Assembly (NCBI GenBank): GCA_934230115.1
Contig: CAKQEI010000019.1
Coordinates: 1-33,953, forward strand
Direction: 5' to 3'
DNA: 33,953 nucleotides
Source: an uncultured Prevotella sp.
GTDB taxonomy: Bacteria; Bacteroidota; Bacteroidia; Bacteroidales; Bacteroidaceae
Part shown: positions 24,859 through 33,923 of the stretch, in pieces
How the letters are laid out: each line of letters starts with the position of its first letter
How positions within the stretch are numbered: position 1 is the stretch's first letter
Position numbers and translations under genes: made by a program
Notes under the pieces: generated by a model
The model's database searches: none
What the model was told of the DNA's origin: nothing
What the model saw: the letters and a program-made list of their open reading frames with translations, nothing else

Positions 24859-27800
24859 GTGAAAAGTATTCATTCCCGACATATCATCCCATTGATTGTC
24901 GTGGCTATAATAATAGCCGCGACAGGATGCTCTACGCAGAAAAACACAGCCAAGACTCGCTTCTGGCATTCGTTCAAAGCTCGCTACAACACTTACTACA
25001 ACGGTTCGCTTGCCTACATCGACGGTTCGCTCGAGAAGGAAAACGGCAATAAGGACAACTTCACGGAAATCATCCCACTATACACCGTTGCCAACAAGCA
25101 GAGCCGCGAGCTGGGCAAGTCGAATTTCGACCGGGCCATTGAGAAGAGCCAGAAGACCATAAAGCTGCACAGCATAAAACGACGCCCAGAATGGACCAAA
25201 AACCGACGCAAGACGGAGAAGGACATCGAGTGGCTGTCAAGACGCGAATACAACCCTTTTCTTTGGCGTGCATGGATGCTCATGGGACGCTCGCAGTTTC
25301 ACAAGGGAGCTTTCGACGAGGCTGCATCTACCTTCGCCTATATGGGACGCCTGTATCACACCCAGCCTGCCATCTACGCCAAGTCGCGTGCATGGCTTGC
25401 CAAGTGCTACATAGAGGAGGGATGGATTTATGATGCCGAGGACGTGATAAGGGGCATGGAGCGCGACTCCATACATTGGTCGGCGCGCAAGGAGTGGGAT
25501 TATACCTATGCCGACTACTACATTCACATTGGCGACTACAAGAAGGCCATTCCTCACCTGCGACAAGTAATACGCCATGAGATGCGCCGCAAGCAACGAG
25601 CACGCGAATGGTATCTAATGGGACAGTTGCACGCTGCCTTAGGCAACCGACCGGAGGCCATGAAGGCTTTCAGCCACGTGCTACGACAGAACCCTCCCTA
25701 CGAGGTTGAGTTCAACGCACGCATTGCCATGACCGAGGTTATGGCCGACTCGCAAGCCAAAAAGATGATAGGCCGACTGAAGCGCATGGCTGCGTCGGAC
25801 AAGAACAAGGACTTTCTCGACCAGGTGTATTATGCCATAGGCAACATACACATGGCACGACGCGACACAACGCAAGCCATAACTGCCTATGAGCGCGGCG
25901 TAGCAAAAGCCACACGTACGGGCATAGAGAAAGGTGTGCTCCTGCTCCGACTGGGCGACATCTACTGGGACATGGAACGCTATTCCGACGCACAGCGATG
26001 CTACGGTGAGGCTATCGGACTGCTTGACAAGGAACGCAAGGACTACGAACAGCTGTCCAACCGCTCGAAAGTGCTCGACCAACTCGTACCATATACTGAT
26101 GCCGTGCATCTGCAGGACTCCCTGCAATCGCTTGCACGCATGAGCGAGGCCGACCGCAACGCTGCCATCGACCGCACCATTGCCGAACTAAAGCGCAAGG
26201 AGCGCGAGGAGCGCCGCAAGCAGCAGGAGCAAGAGGCGCAAGAAACTATCAGCAAGAACGGCGGCAACAATATGGCGCAGCAACGCCCTAACGCCGCTCA
26301 GCAAAACCAGCAGAACAAGAACGCACAGTGGTACTTCTACAACCATATGGCTGTGAGCCAGGGCAAGACTGCCTTCCAGAAGCAATGGGGCAAGCGCGAG
26401 AACGTGGACAACTGGCAACGCGTCAACAAGACTGTGGTGGCTATGGCTGGAGAAGAGCAGGAGATGTCGCAACATCAGCTCGACTCTATAGCACGGGCAG
26501 AGGCTGTGGCCGACTCGCTCGCACAGATAGCCGACAGCGCACAGAACGACCCTCACCGCCGCGAATACTATCTGGCACAAATTCCATTCACACAGGAGCA
26601 GATGGAGGCAAGCAACAAGACCATAGAGGACGGACTCTACAACTCTGGAGTGATATTCAAGGATAAGCTCGACAACCTGACGCTAAGCGAGAAGCAGTTG
26701 CGACGTCTTGTCGACAACTATCCCGACTATGAGGGCACAGCCGACGCTTTCTACCACCTATACCTATTATATATGCGCAAGCATGAGCCTCGCACAGCCG
26801 ATGAGTATGTGGAGAGACTTAAGCAGCAATATCCCGACAACGAGTGGACAACGCTTCTCAGCGACCCACACTATGTTGAGAACGCACGCTTTGGCATAGC
26901 CATCGAAGACTCATTGTATGCTGCCACTTACGATGCCTTCAAGGCTTCGCGTTACAGCGACGTGACAGCCAATGTGGAGATTTCGAACAGACGATACTCG
27001 CTTGGAGCCAACCGCGACAAGTTTATCTTCATTGGCGGACTCGGCAAGCTAAACGAGGGCGACGCCGAAGGATGCATTGCCGACATGAAGACCGTAGTAG
27101 AGAAATATCCACAGAGCGGAGTGGCACAAATGGCTGGCATGATAGTGAAGGGCGTCGACGAAGGCCGACGATTGCATGGCGGCAAGTTCGACCTTGCCGG
27201 CATGTGGGACCGACGCACCGTTGTACTGCGCGACAGCGACTCTACTGCTGTGCAAGAGCTTTCAACTGATCGCAACGCGGCTTTCGTCTACACCATTGTC
27301 TACAACCCCGACTCGCTCAACGAGAACCGACTAATGTTTGAATTGGCGCGCTATAACTTTACAAGTTATCTTGTGCGTAACTTCGACATAAACATAGAGG
27401 AGGCCGACGGACTGAGACGCATAACAATAAGCGGATTCCGCAACTACGACGAGGCTCTGCAATACGCACGACAGCTGCACACTCAGGCTGCCGTGACACG
27501 ACTTGTGGGCAAAAACCGCTCGCTGATAGTAAGCGAAACCAACCTGCCATTGCTTGGTCGACAGTTCAGTTATGCCGACTACGACAAGTTCTATGCCAAG
27601 CACTTCGCTCCACTTAAGACTTCCGACGAGCCTTTGCTCAACGAGCCCGATGCCGTAACGACACCCGAAGCCACAAACTCAAACGAAGAGAACGACTCTA
27701 AGCAAAACAGAGCTGACGGTTTCAATGAATTTGACATACTGGACAACACTGGTGGCGGTTCGTCGACAACAACTGTACTTGAGGAAGAGCCTTCCGTAAA

Positions 27801-28110
27801 AAAAGAGACCAACCAAAGCGAGGTTATTCTCGAAGCCACACCGAAGACTCAGCCTGTGGAGAAACCAAAGGAGGAGCCTAAGACTCAACCAAAGGAGGAA
27901 CTGATAACATTGCCAAAGGAGGAGCCTAAGACTCAACCTAAGGAGGAGCCAAAGACTCAGCCCACGGTCAAGCCAAAGGAGAATCTTGAGGAAGAGTTCT
28001 ACTTTGGCGACGACACTCCATCGCCAGCAAACAAACAGAAGAAAGACAAGAACAAAAATATCGACAACGACCTCGAAAGCGACGAATACTACGATCTCGA
28101 TGGTTTTTAA
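24859..28110 (+). CDS. porW: T9SS lipoprotein PorW/SprE (TPR protein)
   Basis: A 1083-aa lipoprotein resembling PorW of P. gingivalis and SprE of Flavobacterium, needed for type IX secretion and thought to link outer-membrane parts to the PorLM motor. Signal with lipobox ATGC (Cys24). The region after it, FWHSFKARYNTYYNGSLAY, is characteristic. TPR-like helices follow over about 80-420 (GAFDEAASTFAYMGRLY, GDYKKAIPHLRQVIRH, GNRPEAMKAFSHVLRQNP). A coiled-coil Lys/Arg/Gln-rich piece (about 475-510) and WYFYNHMAVSQGKTAFQKQWG come next, then more repeats. The end is a Pro/Lys/Glu-rich tail with KEEPKTQP repeats. GTG 24859 is chosen because it begins the signal peptide; a TTG at 24853 is possible and no ATG is available. 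porX starts 28 nt downstream. Confidence 0.92.
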   Translation: MKSIHSRHIIPLIVVAIIIAATGCSTQKNTAKTRFWHSFKARYNTYYNGSLAYIDGSLEKENGNKDNFTEIIPLYTVANKQSRELGKSNFDRAIEKSQKTIKLHSIKRRPEWTKNRRKTEKDIEWLSRREYNPFLWRAWMLMGRSQFHKGAFDEAASTFAYMGRLYHTQPAIYAKSRAWLAKCYIEEGWIYDAEDVIRGMERDSIHWSARKEWDYTYADYYIHIGDYKKAIPHLRQVIRHEMRRKQRAREWYLMGQLHAALGNRPEAMKAFSHVLRQNPPYEVEFNARIAMTEVMADSQAKKMIGRLKRMAASDKNKDFLDQVYYAIGNIHMARRDTTQAITAYERGVAKATRTGIEKGVLLLRLGDIYWDMERYSDAQRCYGEAIGLLDKERKDYEQLSNRSKVLDQLVPYTDAVHLQDSLQSLARMSEADRNAAIDRTIAELKRKEREERRKQQEQEAQETISKNGGNNMAQQRPNAAQQNQQNKNAQWYFYNHMAVSQGKTAFQKQWGKRENVDNWQRVNKTVVAMAGEEQEMSQHQLDSIARAEAVADSLAQIADSAQNDPHRREYYLAQIPFTQEQMEASNKTIEDGLYNSGVIFKDKLDNLTLSEKQLRRLVDNYPDYEGTADAFYHLYLLYMRKHEPRTADEYVERLKQQYPDNEWTTLLSDPHYVENARFGIAIEDSLYAATYDAFKASRYSDVTANVEISNRRYSLGANRDKFIFIGGLGKLNEGDAEGCIADMKTVVEKYPQSGVAQMAGMIVKGVDEGRRLHGGKFDLAGMWDRRTVVLRDSDSTAVQELSTDRNAAFVYTIVYNPDSLNENRLMFELARYNFTSYLVRNFDINIEEADGLRRITISGFRNYDEALQYARQLHTQAAVTRLVGKNRSLIVSETNLPLLGRQFSYADYDKFYAKHFAPLKTSDEPLLNEPDAVTTPEATNSNEENDSKQNRADGFNEFDILDNTGGGSSTTTVLEEEPSVKKETNQSEVILEATPKTQPVEKPKEEPKTQPKEELITLPKEEPKTQPKEEPKTQPTVKPKENLEEEFYFGDDTPSPANKQKKDKNKNIDNDLESDEYYDLDGF

Positions 28111-28138
28111 AACGAATTTAAAACAATAGAAGGTATAT

Positions 28139-29692
28139 ATGACAACTGGATACTTGCTATGGTGCGACGACGAGATAGAACTCCTGCGCGCACACATCAT
28201 TTTTCTACAGAAGAAAGGCTACGAGGTAGTGACTGTAAGCAACGGTACCGATGCCATAGAGGAGTGCCGACAGCACACCTTCGACCTTGTGCTACTCGAC
28301 GAGATGATGCCAGGACTTACCGGACTCGAAACCCTGCAGCAGATAAAGGAAATACAACCTGCCACGCCCATTGTTATGGTGACAAAGAGCGAGGAAGAAA
28401 ACATCATGGACCAGGCTATAGGCTCTAAAATAGCCGACTATCTGATAAAGCCTGTAAACCCAAGCCAGATATTGCTCACTCTGAAGAAGAACATACACAA
28501 GAAGCAAATCGTAACCGAGGTTACGCAATCGGGCTATCAGCAGAGTTTCCAGCAAATAGCCATGCAGATAATGGACAGCCAGACTATTGACGACTGGAAG
28601 GAAGTATACCGCCGGCTTGTGCATTGGGAACTCGAGCTTAGCTCTGCCGACTCGTCAATGACCGAGATGTTGCAGATGCAGAAAGAGGAAGCCAACAATG
28701 GGTTTGCCAAGTTCATTAAGCGCAACTATATGGACTGGGTGAAGCCCGGCACTACCGAACGTCCGCTTATGAGTCCAGACATATTCAAACGCAAGGTGTT
28801 TCCGCTTATCAACGAGGGCGGGAAAGTGTTTCTTATCGTAATCGACAACTTCCGCTACGATCAGTGGCGAATGCTTTCGCAAGAGATTGGCGACATGTTT
28901 GACATTGAGGAGGACATGTACACAAGCATTCTGCCTACTGCCACACAATATGCCCGCAATGCAATATTCTCAGGACTCATGCCCGAACAAATAGAGAAGA
29001 TGTTCCCTGACCTTTGGGTGGATGAGGACGAGGAGGAAGGCAAGAACCTCAACGAGGAACCACTTGTGCGCACTCAGATAGAGCGTTACCGCCGCCACGA
29101 CACGTTCTCTTATCACAAAATCAACGATTCCGTAGGAGCCGACCGATTGCTTGAGCGACTTGGCGACCTCATGAAGAACGACCTCAATGTAGTGGTGGTC
29201 AACTTTATCGACATGCTTTCACACGCAAGGACAGAATCGAAGATGGTACGCGAGCTTGCCAACAACGAGTCGGCCTACCGCTCCATCACGCTCTCCTGGT
29301 TCCGCCACTCTGTAATGGCCGACCTGCTTAAAGCTCTCGCCCAGAAGGATTGCAAGATAATCATCACCACCGACCACGGCTCCATACGAGCCTCAAAACC
29401 TGTGAAGATTATAGGCGACCGCAACACCAACACCAACCTGCGATATAAGCTCGGCAAGAATCTCAACTGCCAGTCGAAGGACGTATTCGTAATAAAGGAT
29501 CCGCACGAGGCTCAGCTCCCTGCACCCAATATCTCTACTTCGTACATATTTGCCACAGGCAGCACCTTCTTTGCCTATCCCAACAACTACAACTACTATG
29601 TGGCCTACTACAAGGACACATTCCAACATGGCGGAATATCAATGGAGGAGATGCTCATACCGCTGATCACGCTGAGCGCAAGAAAGAAATAG
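28139..29692 (+). CDS. porX: T9SS response regulator PorX (REC-PglZ)
   Basis: A 517-aa two-component response regulator that in P. gingivalis and Flavobacterium controls T9SS genes and interacts with the secretion motor. Residues 1-120: receiver domain with acidic pocket Asp10/Asp11, phospho-acceptor Asp54 in VLLDEMMPG, Thr83 in VMVTKS, Lys105 in LIKPVNP. A helical linker follows (about 125-210). About 215-517: PglZ/alkaline-phosphatase-like domain with IDNFRYDQW, ILPTATQYARNAIFSGLMP, FIDMLSHARTES, and TTDHGSIRA, carrying the expected metal ligands of that fold. Reported PorX has nucleotide phosphodiesterase activity. No DNA-binding domain is visible. No PorY kinase gene is in the window. Confidence 0.95.
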   Translation: MTTGYLLWCDDEIELLRAHIIFLQKKGYEVVTVSNGTDAIEECRQHTFDLVLLDEMMPGLTGLETLQQIKEIQPATPIVMVTKSEEENIMDQAIGSKIADYLIKPVNPSQILLTLKKNIHKKQIVTEVTQSGYQQSFQQIAMQIMDSQTIDDWKEVYRRLVHWELELSSADSSMTEMLQMQKEEANNGFAKFIKRNYMDWVKPGTTERPLMSPDIFKRKVFPLINEGGKVFLIVIDNFRYDQWRMLSQEIGDMFDIEEDMYTSILPTATQYARNAIFSGLMPEQIEKMFPDLWVDEDEEEGKNLNEEPLVRTQIERYRRHDTFSYHKINDSVGADRLLERLGDLMKNDLNVVVVNFIDMLSHARTESKMVRELANNESAYRSITLSWFRHSVMADLLKALAQKDCKIIITTDHGSIRASKPVKIIGDRNTNTNLRYKLGKNLNCQSKDVFVIKDPHEAQLPAPNISTSYIFATGSTFFAYPNNYNYYVAYYKDTFQHGGISMEEMLIPLITLSARKK

Positions 29693-29729
29693 CAGAAGGA
29701 AATAAGCAACATCAAAAAACAACATACAC

Positions 29730-30143
29730 ATGGAAATAAGAATAAACTCATTGGCAGAAATCAACGAGGCTGCCAAAACATTCATCGAAAACATGGGCGA
29801 CAGCAAAGTGTTCGCCTTCTACGGCAAAATGGGTGCCGGCAAGACAACATTCATCAAGGCTATATGCGAGGAGCTGGGCGTTGAAGACGTTATCACATCA
29901 CCCACATTCGCTATCGTCAACGAATATCAAAGCTCAACCACAGGCGACTCTATATTCCACTTCGACTTCTATCGCATCAAGAAACTCGAAGAGGTATACG
30001 ACATGGGATATGAGGATTATTTCTACGGAGGCTCACTCTGCTTCCTCGAATGGCCAGAACTTATCGACGAGCTTCTGCCTGAGGATGCAAAGAAGGTTAC
30101 GATTGAGGAAACAGAAAATGGTGGAAGAGTGGTGAAGTTCTAA
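29730..30143 (+). CDS. tsaE: tRNA threonylcarbamoyladenosine biosynthesis ATPase TsaE
   Basis: A 137-aa P-loop ATPase that helps TsaB-TsaD make N6-threonylcarbamoyladenosine at position 37 of ANN-reading tRNAs. Walker A GKMGAGKTT (residues 32-40); ITSPTFAIVNEY is the switch I-like region; FHFDFYRIKKLEEVYDMGYEDYF and CFLEWPELIDELLPEDA (Walker B / Trp-Pro signature) complete the family pattern. Length is normal. It is 37 nt after porX and the last gene of the run; a 22-bp palindromic repeat array follows. Confidence 0.95.
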   Translation: MEIRINSLAEINEAAKTFIENMGDSKVFAFYGKMGAGKTTFIKAICEELGVEDVITSPTFAIVNEYQSSTTGDSIFHFDFYRIKKLEEVYDMGYEDYFYGGSLCFLEWPELIDELLPEDAKKVTIEETENGGRVVKF

Positions 30144-30174
30144 AAATCACAAAGCATTTCTCTTACCATTTACG

Positions 30175-30252
30175 TAATACGTATTCAATGGCAGATGAAT
30201 ACGTATTCGATGGCTTATGAATACGTATTCAAAGGCCAACGAATACGTATTC
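30175..30252. repeat. Four palindromes at exact 22-bp period
   Basis: The 12-bp palindrome GAATACGTATTC occurs at 30197-30208, 30219-30230 and 30241-30252, preceded by TAATACGTATTC at 30175-30186. Starts are exactly 22 nt apart. The three 10-nt spacers AATGGCAGAT, GATGGCTTAT and AAAGGCCAAC share a GGC core. It lies between the converging tsaE and aminotransferase genes. Confidence 0.95.
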
Positions 30253-30294
30253 ATTTTTAGGAGCAAAAATTCCTATAAAATTCATTCTTCAATA

Positions 30295-31395
30295 TCACGT
30301 GAAATTATTTATTAATTCCACTATTCTTTCTCGTTCTTCATCTGTCAGAACTTGACTAATCGGCAAACTTAATTCCTCACGGTGGATTCTCTCCGTTATA
30401 GGCAGCGACCTCTCGTTCCATTCCTTATAAGCCTGTTGCTTATGTGGCGGTATGGGATAATGTATGTCCGTCTGCACACCGTTGTCAAGCAGATATTGTT
30501 TCAGTTCGTCGCGTCGTGGCGACAGCAATGGGAATATATGAAACACACTGTTCTGCCAATAATCCTCCGACGGCACACTGACAGCAGGATTGCTGATATG
30601 CTTTATATAATAATGTGCATTATCGCGGCGACGCTGGTTCTCCTCGTCAAGATACTTCAGCTTCACATCCAACACAGCAGCCTGAATTTCATCCATACGA
30701 GAGTTGCGTCCCACCATGTCAAACACATAGCGTCGACTTGAGCCATAGTTAGCGAGAGCTCTTATCGTGTCGGCAAGCTCATCATCATCAGTAGTCACAC
30801 CTCCGGCATCGCCCAAGGCTCCAAGATTCTTGCCTGGATAAAAGCTATGACCGGCAGCATCACCAAGTGCGCCTGTGCGCTTGCCCTGATATGTGCATCC
30901 ATGAGCCTGGGCATTATCCTCAATAAGTCGCAATCCGTAGCTATGGCATAATTCCCCTATTCGCTCCGTATATGCACACCTGCCATACAGATGCACTATC
31001 ATCACGGCACATGTGCGTGGCGTGATAGCCTGCTCTATAAGACTGTCATCAATCTGCAGCGTGTCGAGGCGCGGCTCCACAAGCACCGGGCGCAAACCAT
31101 TATCCGTTATAGCGAGAATAGTTGCAATGTAAGTATTGGCAGGCACAATCACCTCGTCACCATCGCTCATCACGCCCATCTCCTTATAGGCACGAAGGAT
31201 AAGCGTGAGCGAATCAAGTCCGTTGCCGCAACTTATGCAGTGGCGTGTGCCTATGTAGTTGGCATAGTCACGCTCAAACCTTTCGTTGGCCTCACTACGC
31301 AAATACCAACCACTCCTCACTACATCGTCCACAGCATGCAGAATTTCTTCCTCATGAAGATTTGTCACCGCCTTTAGGTCAAGATATTTTATCAT
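30295..31395 (-). CDS. DegT/DnrJ/EryC1/StrS sugar aminotransferase (FdtB/QdtB-like)
   Basis: A 366-aa PLP enzyme that transfers an amino group to a keto-sugar nucleotide. Motifs: YLRSEANERFERDYANYIGTRHCISCGNGLDSL (phosphate and substrate region), DEVIVPANTYIAT, VHLYGRCA, EDNAQAHG (residues 159-166) and HSFYPGKNLGALGDAGG with Lys189 as the PLP lysine. It best resembles dTDP-3-oxo-6-deoxyhexose aminotransferases (FdtB/QdtB type), in line with the ketoisomerase gene two genes upstream. Start at ATG 31395, 14 nt after the acyltransferase gene; ATG 31422 would add nine residues and overlap it. Stereochemistry of the product cannot be told. Confidence 0.9.
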   Translation of the reverse strand: MIKYLDLKAVTNLHEEEILHAVDDVVRSGWYLRSEANERFERDYANYIGTRHCISCGNGLDSLTLILRAYKEMGVMSDGDEVIVPANTYIATILAITDNGLRPVLVEPRLDTLQIDDSLIEQAITPRTCAVMIVHLYGRCAYTERIGELCHSYGLRLIEDNAQAHGCTYQGKRTGALGDAAGHSFYPGKNLGALGDAGGVTTDDDELADTIRALANYGSSRRYVFDMVGRNSRMDEIQAAVLDVKLKYLDEENQRRRDNAHYYIKHISNPAVSVPSEDYWQNSVFHIFPLLSPRRDELKQYLLDNGVQTDIHYPIPPHKQQAYKEWNERSLPITERIHREELSLPISQVLTDEERERIVELINNFT

Positions 31396-31409
31396 CTGTA
31401 ATTTCTTTT

Positions 31410-32369
31410 TTATAATGTCCACTCATAAATGTCGTAGCATACGCCACGACCACCAAAACCTTCTTTCTGGTGAATAAGGTTGCTGTTGAGATAGTTGCCT
31501 TGGTCTTCGGTAGACTTGCCAAAGTCGAAATACGGCACATGCGTATAGCGTTCATTGATAAGCCAGTCGAACACAATATCCAAGGCTCCAAGTTCCTTTC
31601 CGCGCGGCGAGGCCGATATGTATTGCGTATGAACCACTCTGCCACACTCAAACACAAGCGTTCCGCCAAGAGCCTCATCGCCAAGATAAGCCATAAACAA
31701 GCGTATGTTGTCGGGGAAGCGCGAGTGCAGCAGCTCCAACTCTTCTATGGTATGTACAGGATGTACACCATACTTAGCCATAAGATTATTGTCGAGAACA
31801 TGCCAGAAAGCCGTTATATCGCCCGTCTCTTCAACTCTTATGCCATTGCGACGCGCCTTGTTCACGCACCGATGGCGCAGTTTTGTAAACTTCAAACGAT
31901 TGTCCATCTGTATTGTAGAAGCTATGTCACGGCCCAGGACACGTGCCTTGCACACTTTAATGATGGCATAGAGGTCTTCCTCAGCCGGCATAGAATGGTA
32001 AATCCATGGTATGGGCTTGTAGACAACCCTCCTCACACCACACTCATTGCGCAGAAAGTCGTTGATGGCAGCAAACACTTCAAGACACATCTCAGCAGTC
32101 ATTTCGCTGTCCATCACAAGTCCCCCGTATGTAAGTCCGCCATGCGAGCGCAACTCGTCACCATGAATAGTTGCCGGAAGCAATGCTACAAGCATAGGAT
32201 TCTTGCCATTGTCTTTGACCTCAGAAACCATCAGCGAACAGTCAGTAAAACGGTCGCTGTGATAACCCATATAACCACGCTTCAGAAGAAACGTGGCATT
32301 CTTAGCCTTTGCCACAAAAGCATCCCATTCCACAGCATCGGCATCAGTGTATCGTCTAACCGTAATCAT
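31410..32369 (-). CDS. FemAB-like GNAT acyltransferase
   Basis: A 319-aa GNAT-fold protein with two related halves resembling the FemAB / acetyltransf_6 group. Features: VRRYTDADAVEWDAFVAKAKNATFLLKRGYM (typical start of sugar-cluster N-acyltransferases), LRSHGGLTYGGLVMD, VVYKPIPWIYH, and a C-terminal half with LFMAYLGDEALGGTLVFECGRVVHTQYISASPRGKELGALDIVFDWLI, ending YFDFGKSTEDQGNYLNSNLIHQKEGFGGRG. It likely acylates the amino-sugar made by its neighbours, a role which in the Fdt pathway is normally done by a hexapeptide-repeat FdtC; aminoacyl transfer is the alternative. It overlaps the FdtA-like gene by ATGA (32366-32369). Confidence 0.85.
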   Translation of the reverse strand: MITVRRYTDADAVEWDAFVAKAKNATFLLKRGYMGYHSDRFTDCSLMVSEVKDNGKNPMLVALLPATIHGDELRSHGGLTYGGLVMDSEMTAEMCLEVFAAINDFLRNECGVRRVVYKPIPWIYHSMPAEEDLYAIIKVCKARVLGRDIASTIQMDNRLKFTKLRHRCVNKARRNGIRVEETGDITAFWHVLDNNLMAKYGVHPVHTIEELELLHSRFPDNIRLFMAYLGDEALGGTLVFECGRVVHTQYISASPRGKELGALDIVFDWLINERYTHVPYFDFGKSTEDQGNYLNSNLIHQKEGFGGRGVCYDIYEWTL

Positions 32370-32770
32370 CCCTTATACTTTAAGAAATCGTCGTATTCAT
32401 AGATATAATCCGATTCGTCGTAAGGATCGGAGGCAAGCACAAGACACACGGCTCCCGACGAGAAGTCGTCGAGAGTGCGCCATACGCCTGTCTCCACAAG
32501 CAGTCCTTGCCACGGATGATTCAGATGAAAGGCCTGCTTCTCCTTGCCATTGTCGAGCGTCACAGTGAACGAGCCGCTTATGGCAATGATTATCTCCAGA
32601 CACTGCTTGTGGGCATGTCCGCCACGGCTTTCGCCCGACGGCACATCGTAGGTCCAGTAAACCCTACGCACCTCAAAGGGCACTTGCTTCATGCTCTCGG
32701 CCACTGTGAGATTGCCACGAGGATCGCATATCTTTGGCAATTCTATTATAGAGTATTGATTCTTGTCCAT
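32366..32770 (-). CDS. dTDP-4-oxo-6-deoxyglucose 3,4-ketoisomerase (FdtA/QdtA-like cupin)
   Basis: A 134-aa cupin-fold sugar ketoisomerase. It moves the keto group of dTDP-4-oxo-6-deoxy-D-glucose from C4 to C3, ready for amination. Motifs: ELPKICDPRGNLTVAES, FEVRRVYWTYDVPSGESRGGHAHKQ with His52 and His54 in the active site, SGSFTVTLDNGK, and DPYDESDYIYEYDDFL at the end. FdtA (galacto product) and QdtA (gluco product) differ at few residues, so the choice is open. The ATG at 32779 would add three residues. The donor genes rmlA and rmlB are not in the window. Confidence 0.9.
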   Translation of the reverse strand: MDKNQYSIIELPKICDPRGNLTVAESMKQVPFEVRRVYWTYDVPSGESRGGHAHKQCLEIIIAISGSFTVTLDNGKEKQAFHLNHPWQGLLVETGVWRTLDDFSSGAVCLVLASDPYDESDYIYEYDDFLKYKG

Positions 32771-32789
32771 TTTACACATTTATTATATA

Positions 32790-33872
32790 TTAAGAACGCA
32801 GAAAACGTCGGTTTATTACATTATATACTGGTTTTACAAAACCAGTATGCAGCAGCCACGCCATTGCCACAGCCACCACAAAGGCCACACTGAAACCAAT
32901 AAAATCTTGCAAAAGACTAATGTTGGTTTGCATAAAATGAAATGTAAGACGCATTGCAAATAGATGTACCATAAACAATTCGAAACTTATACCACCAAGC
33001 CACTGCATAAGTCGCGACGCTAACCAACGCGCCACAATGTCATTCGTACCGTCGGCAGCAACCAATCTAACAATAAACAGTGGCATAAAAGGCCAAAACA
33101 GTGCTACACTGCGGCATCCGTTGCCATTCATACTCTGGTATACGCAATACATCACCACTCCTAACAAGATATAAACGACAAGCGGTATTCTTGATAAAGA
33201 TGTGTAAGAGTTAGCTTCCAGGCATTTGGTCTTATAGAAGCGATAGGCTATTATACCAAGCGCAAAATCTACAACGCGGAGCAATGGATTGGCATACAGC
33301 GTGCAGTTAATCATATCATGCGGCACCTGTGACGCCACTATCAAATATATAACCGCAAATGCAGCGAACCCCAATTTCAGGTTCTTTCCGTCTGCTGACA
33401 TTATAAATGCATAAAGACTCCTAAATATGACGTAAAAGAATAATGTGTCGCACAGGAACCACGACACAGCATTGACTGTATACAATGTATGATTCCACGG
33501 AATCCACGACTGCAACAGCAACAGCGAAGTCGTCATTTGGACCCAATCGTAAGTGTGGCCTATGCGCCAGTCAAGCAGCAATACTGCAGCATACAGCAGA
33601 ACGTGCAACGGATATAATTTCCAAAAATGCCGCCAAAAGAACTTTTTTGTGGAAAAATCTCCCCTACTGACTCTCGGACCATAGCCCAATGACAACACAA
33701 AGCCACTAAGAATAAAAAAGAACGACACCCCTATATCACCACCAAAGTCAAAAGGCTCAACAATGTTTTCTGTGACGCAATGACTCATGTATATTAAAAC
33801 AACAAACAGGAAACGCGCTCCTTGCAGAGTACGAATCCTGTTTGCATTATCTTTTACGAATATGTTGTTCAT
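32790..33872 (-). CDS. Acyltransferase family 3 (OafA/YrhL-like) membrane protein
   Basis: A 360-aa integral membrane acyltransferase with about ten transmembrane helices that usually adds acetyl groups to surface polysaccharides. Motifs: RTLQGARFLFVVLIYMSHC (family start with R-x-L-x-G-x-R, although the conserved His is placed at SHC), GGDIGVSFFFILSGFVLSLGYG, and FFWRHFWKLYPLHVLLY. C-terminal FELFMVHLFAMRLTFHF. It is the first visible gene of the minus-strand sugar cluster and starts 19 nt upstream of the ketoisomerase gene. A role in O-acetylating the same glycan is inferred. Confidence 0.9.
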   Translation of the reverse strand: MNNIFVKDNANRIRTLQGARFLFVVLIYMSHCVTENIVEPFDFGGDIGVSFFFILSGFVLSLGYGPRVSRGDFSTKKFFWRHFWKLYPLHVLLYAAVLLLDWRIGHTYDWVQMTTSLLLLQSWIPWNHTLYTVNAVSWFLCDTLFFYVIFRSLYAFIMSADGKNLKLGFAAFAVIYLIVASQVPHDMINCTLYANPLLRVVDFALGIIAYRFYKTKCLEANSYTSLSRIPLVVYILLGVVMYCVYQSMNGNGCRSVALFWPFMPLFIVRLVAADGTNDIVARWLASRLMQWLGGISFELFMVHLFAMRLTFHFMQTNISLLQDFIGFSVAFVVAVAMAWLLHTGFVKPVYNVINRRFLRS

Positions 33873-33923
33873 TATTCGTTGACTTAATACAGATTTACTT
33901 TACACCGTTTTAACAATTAAAAA

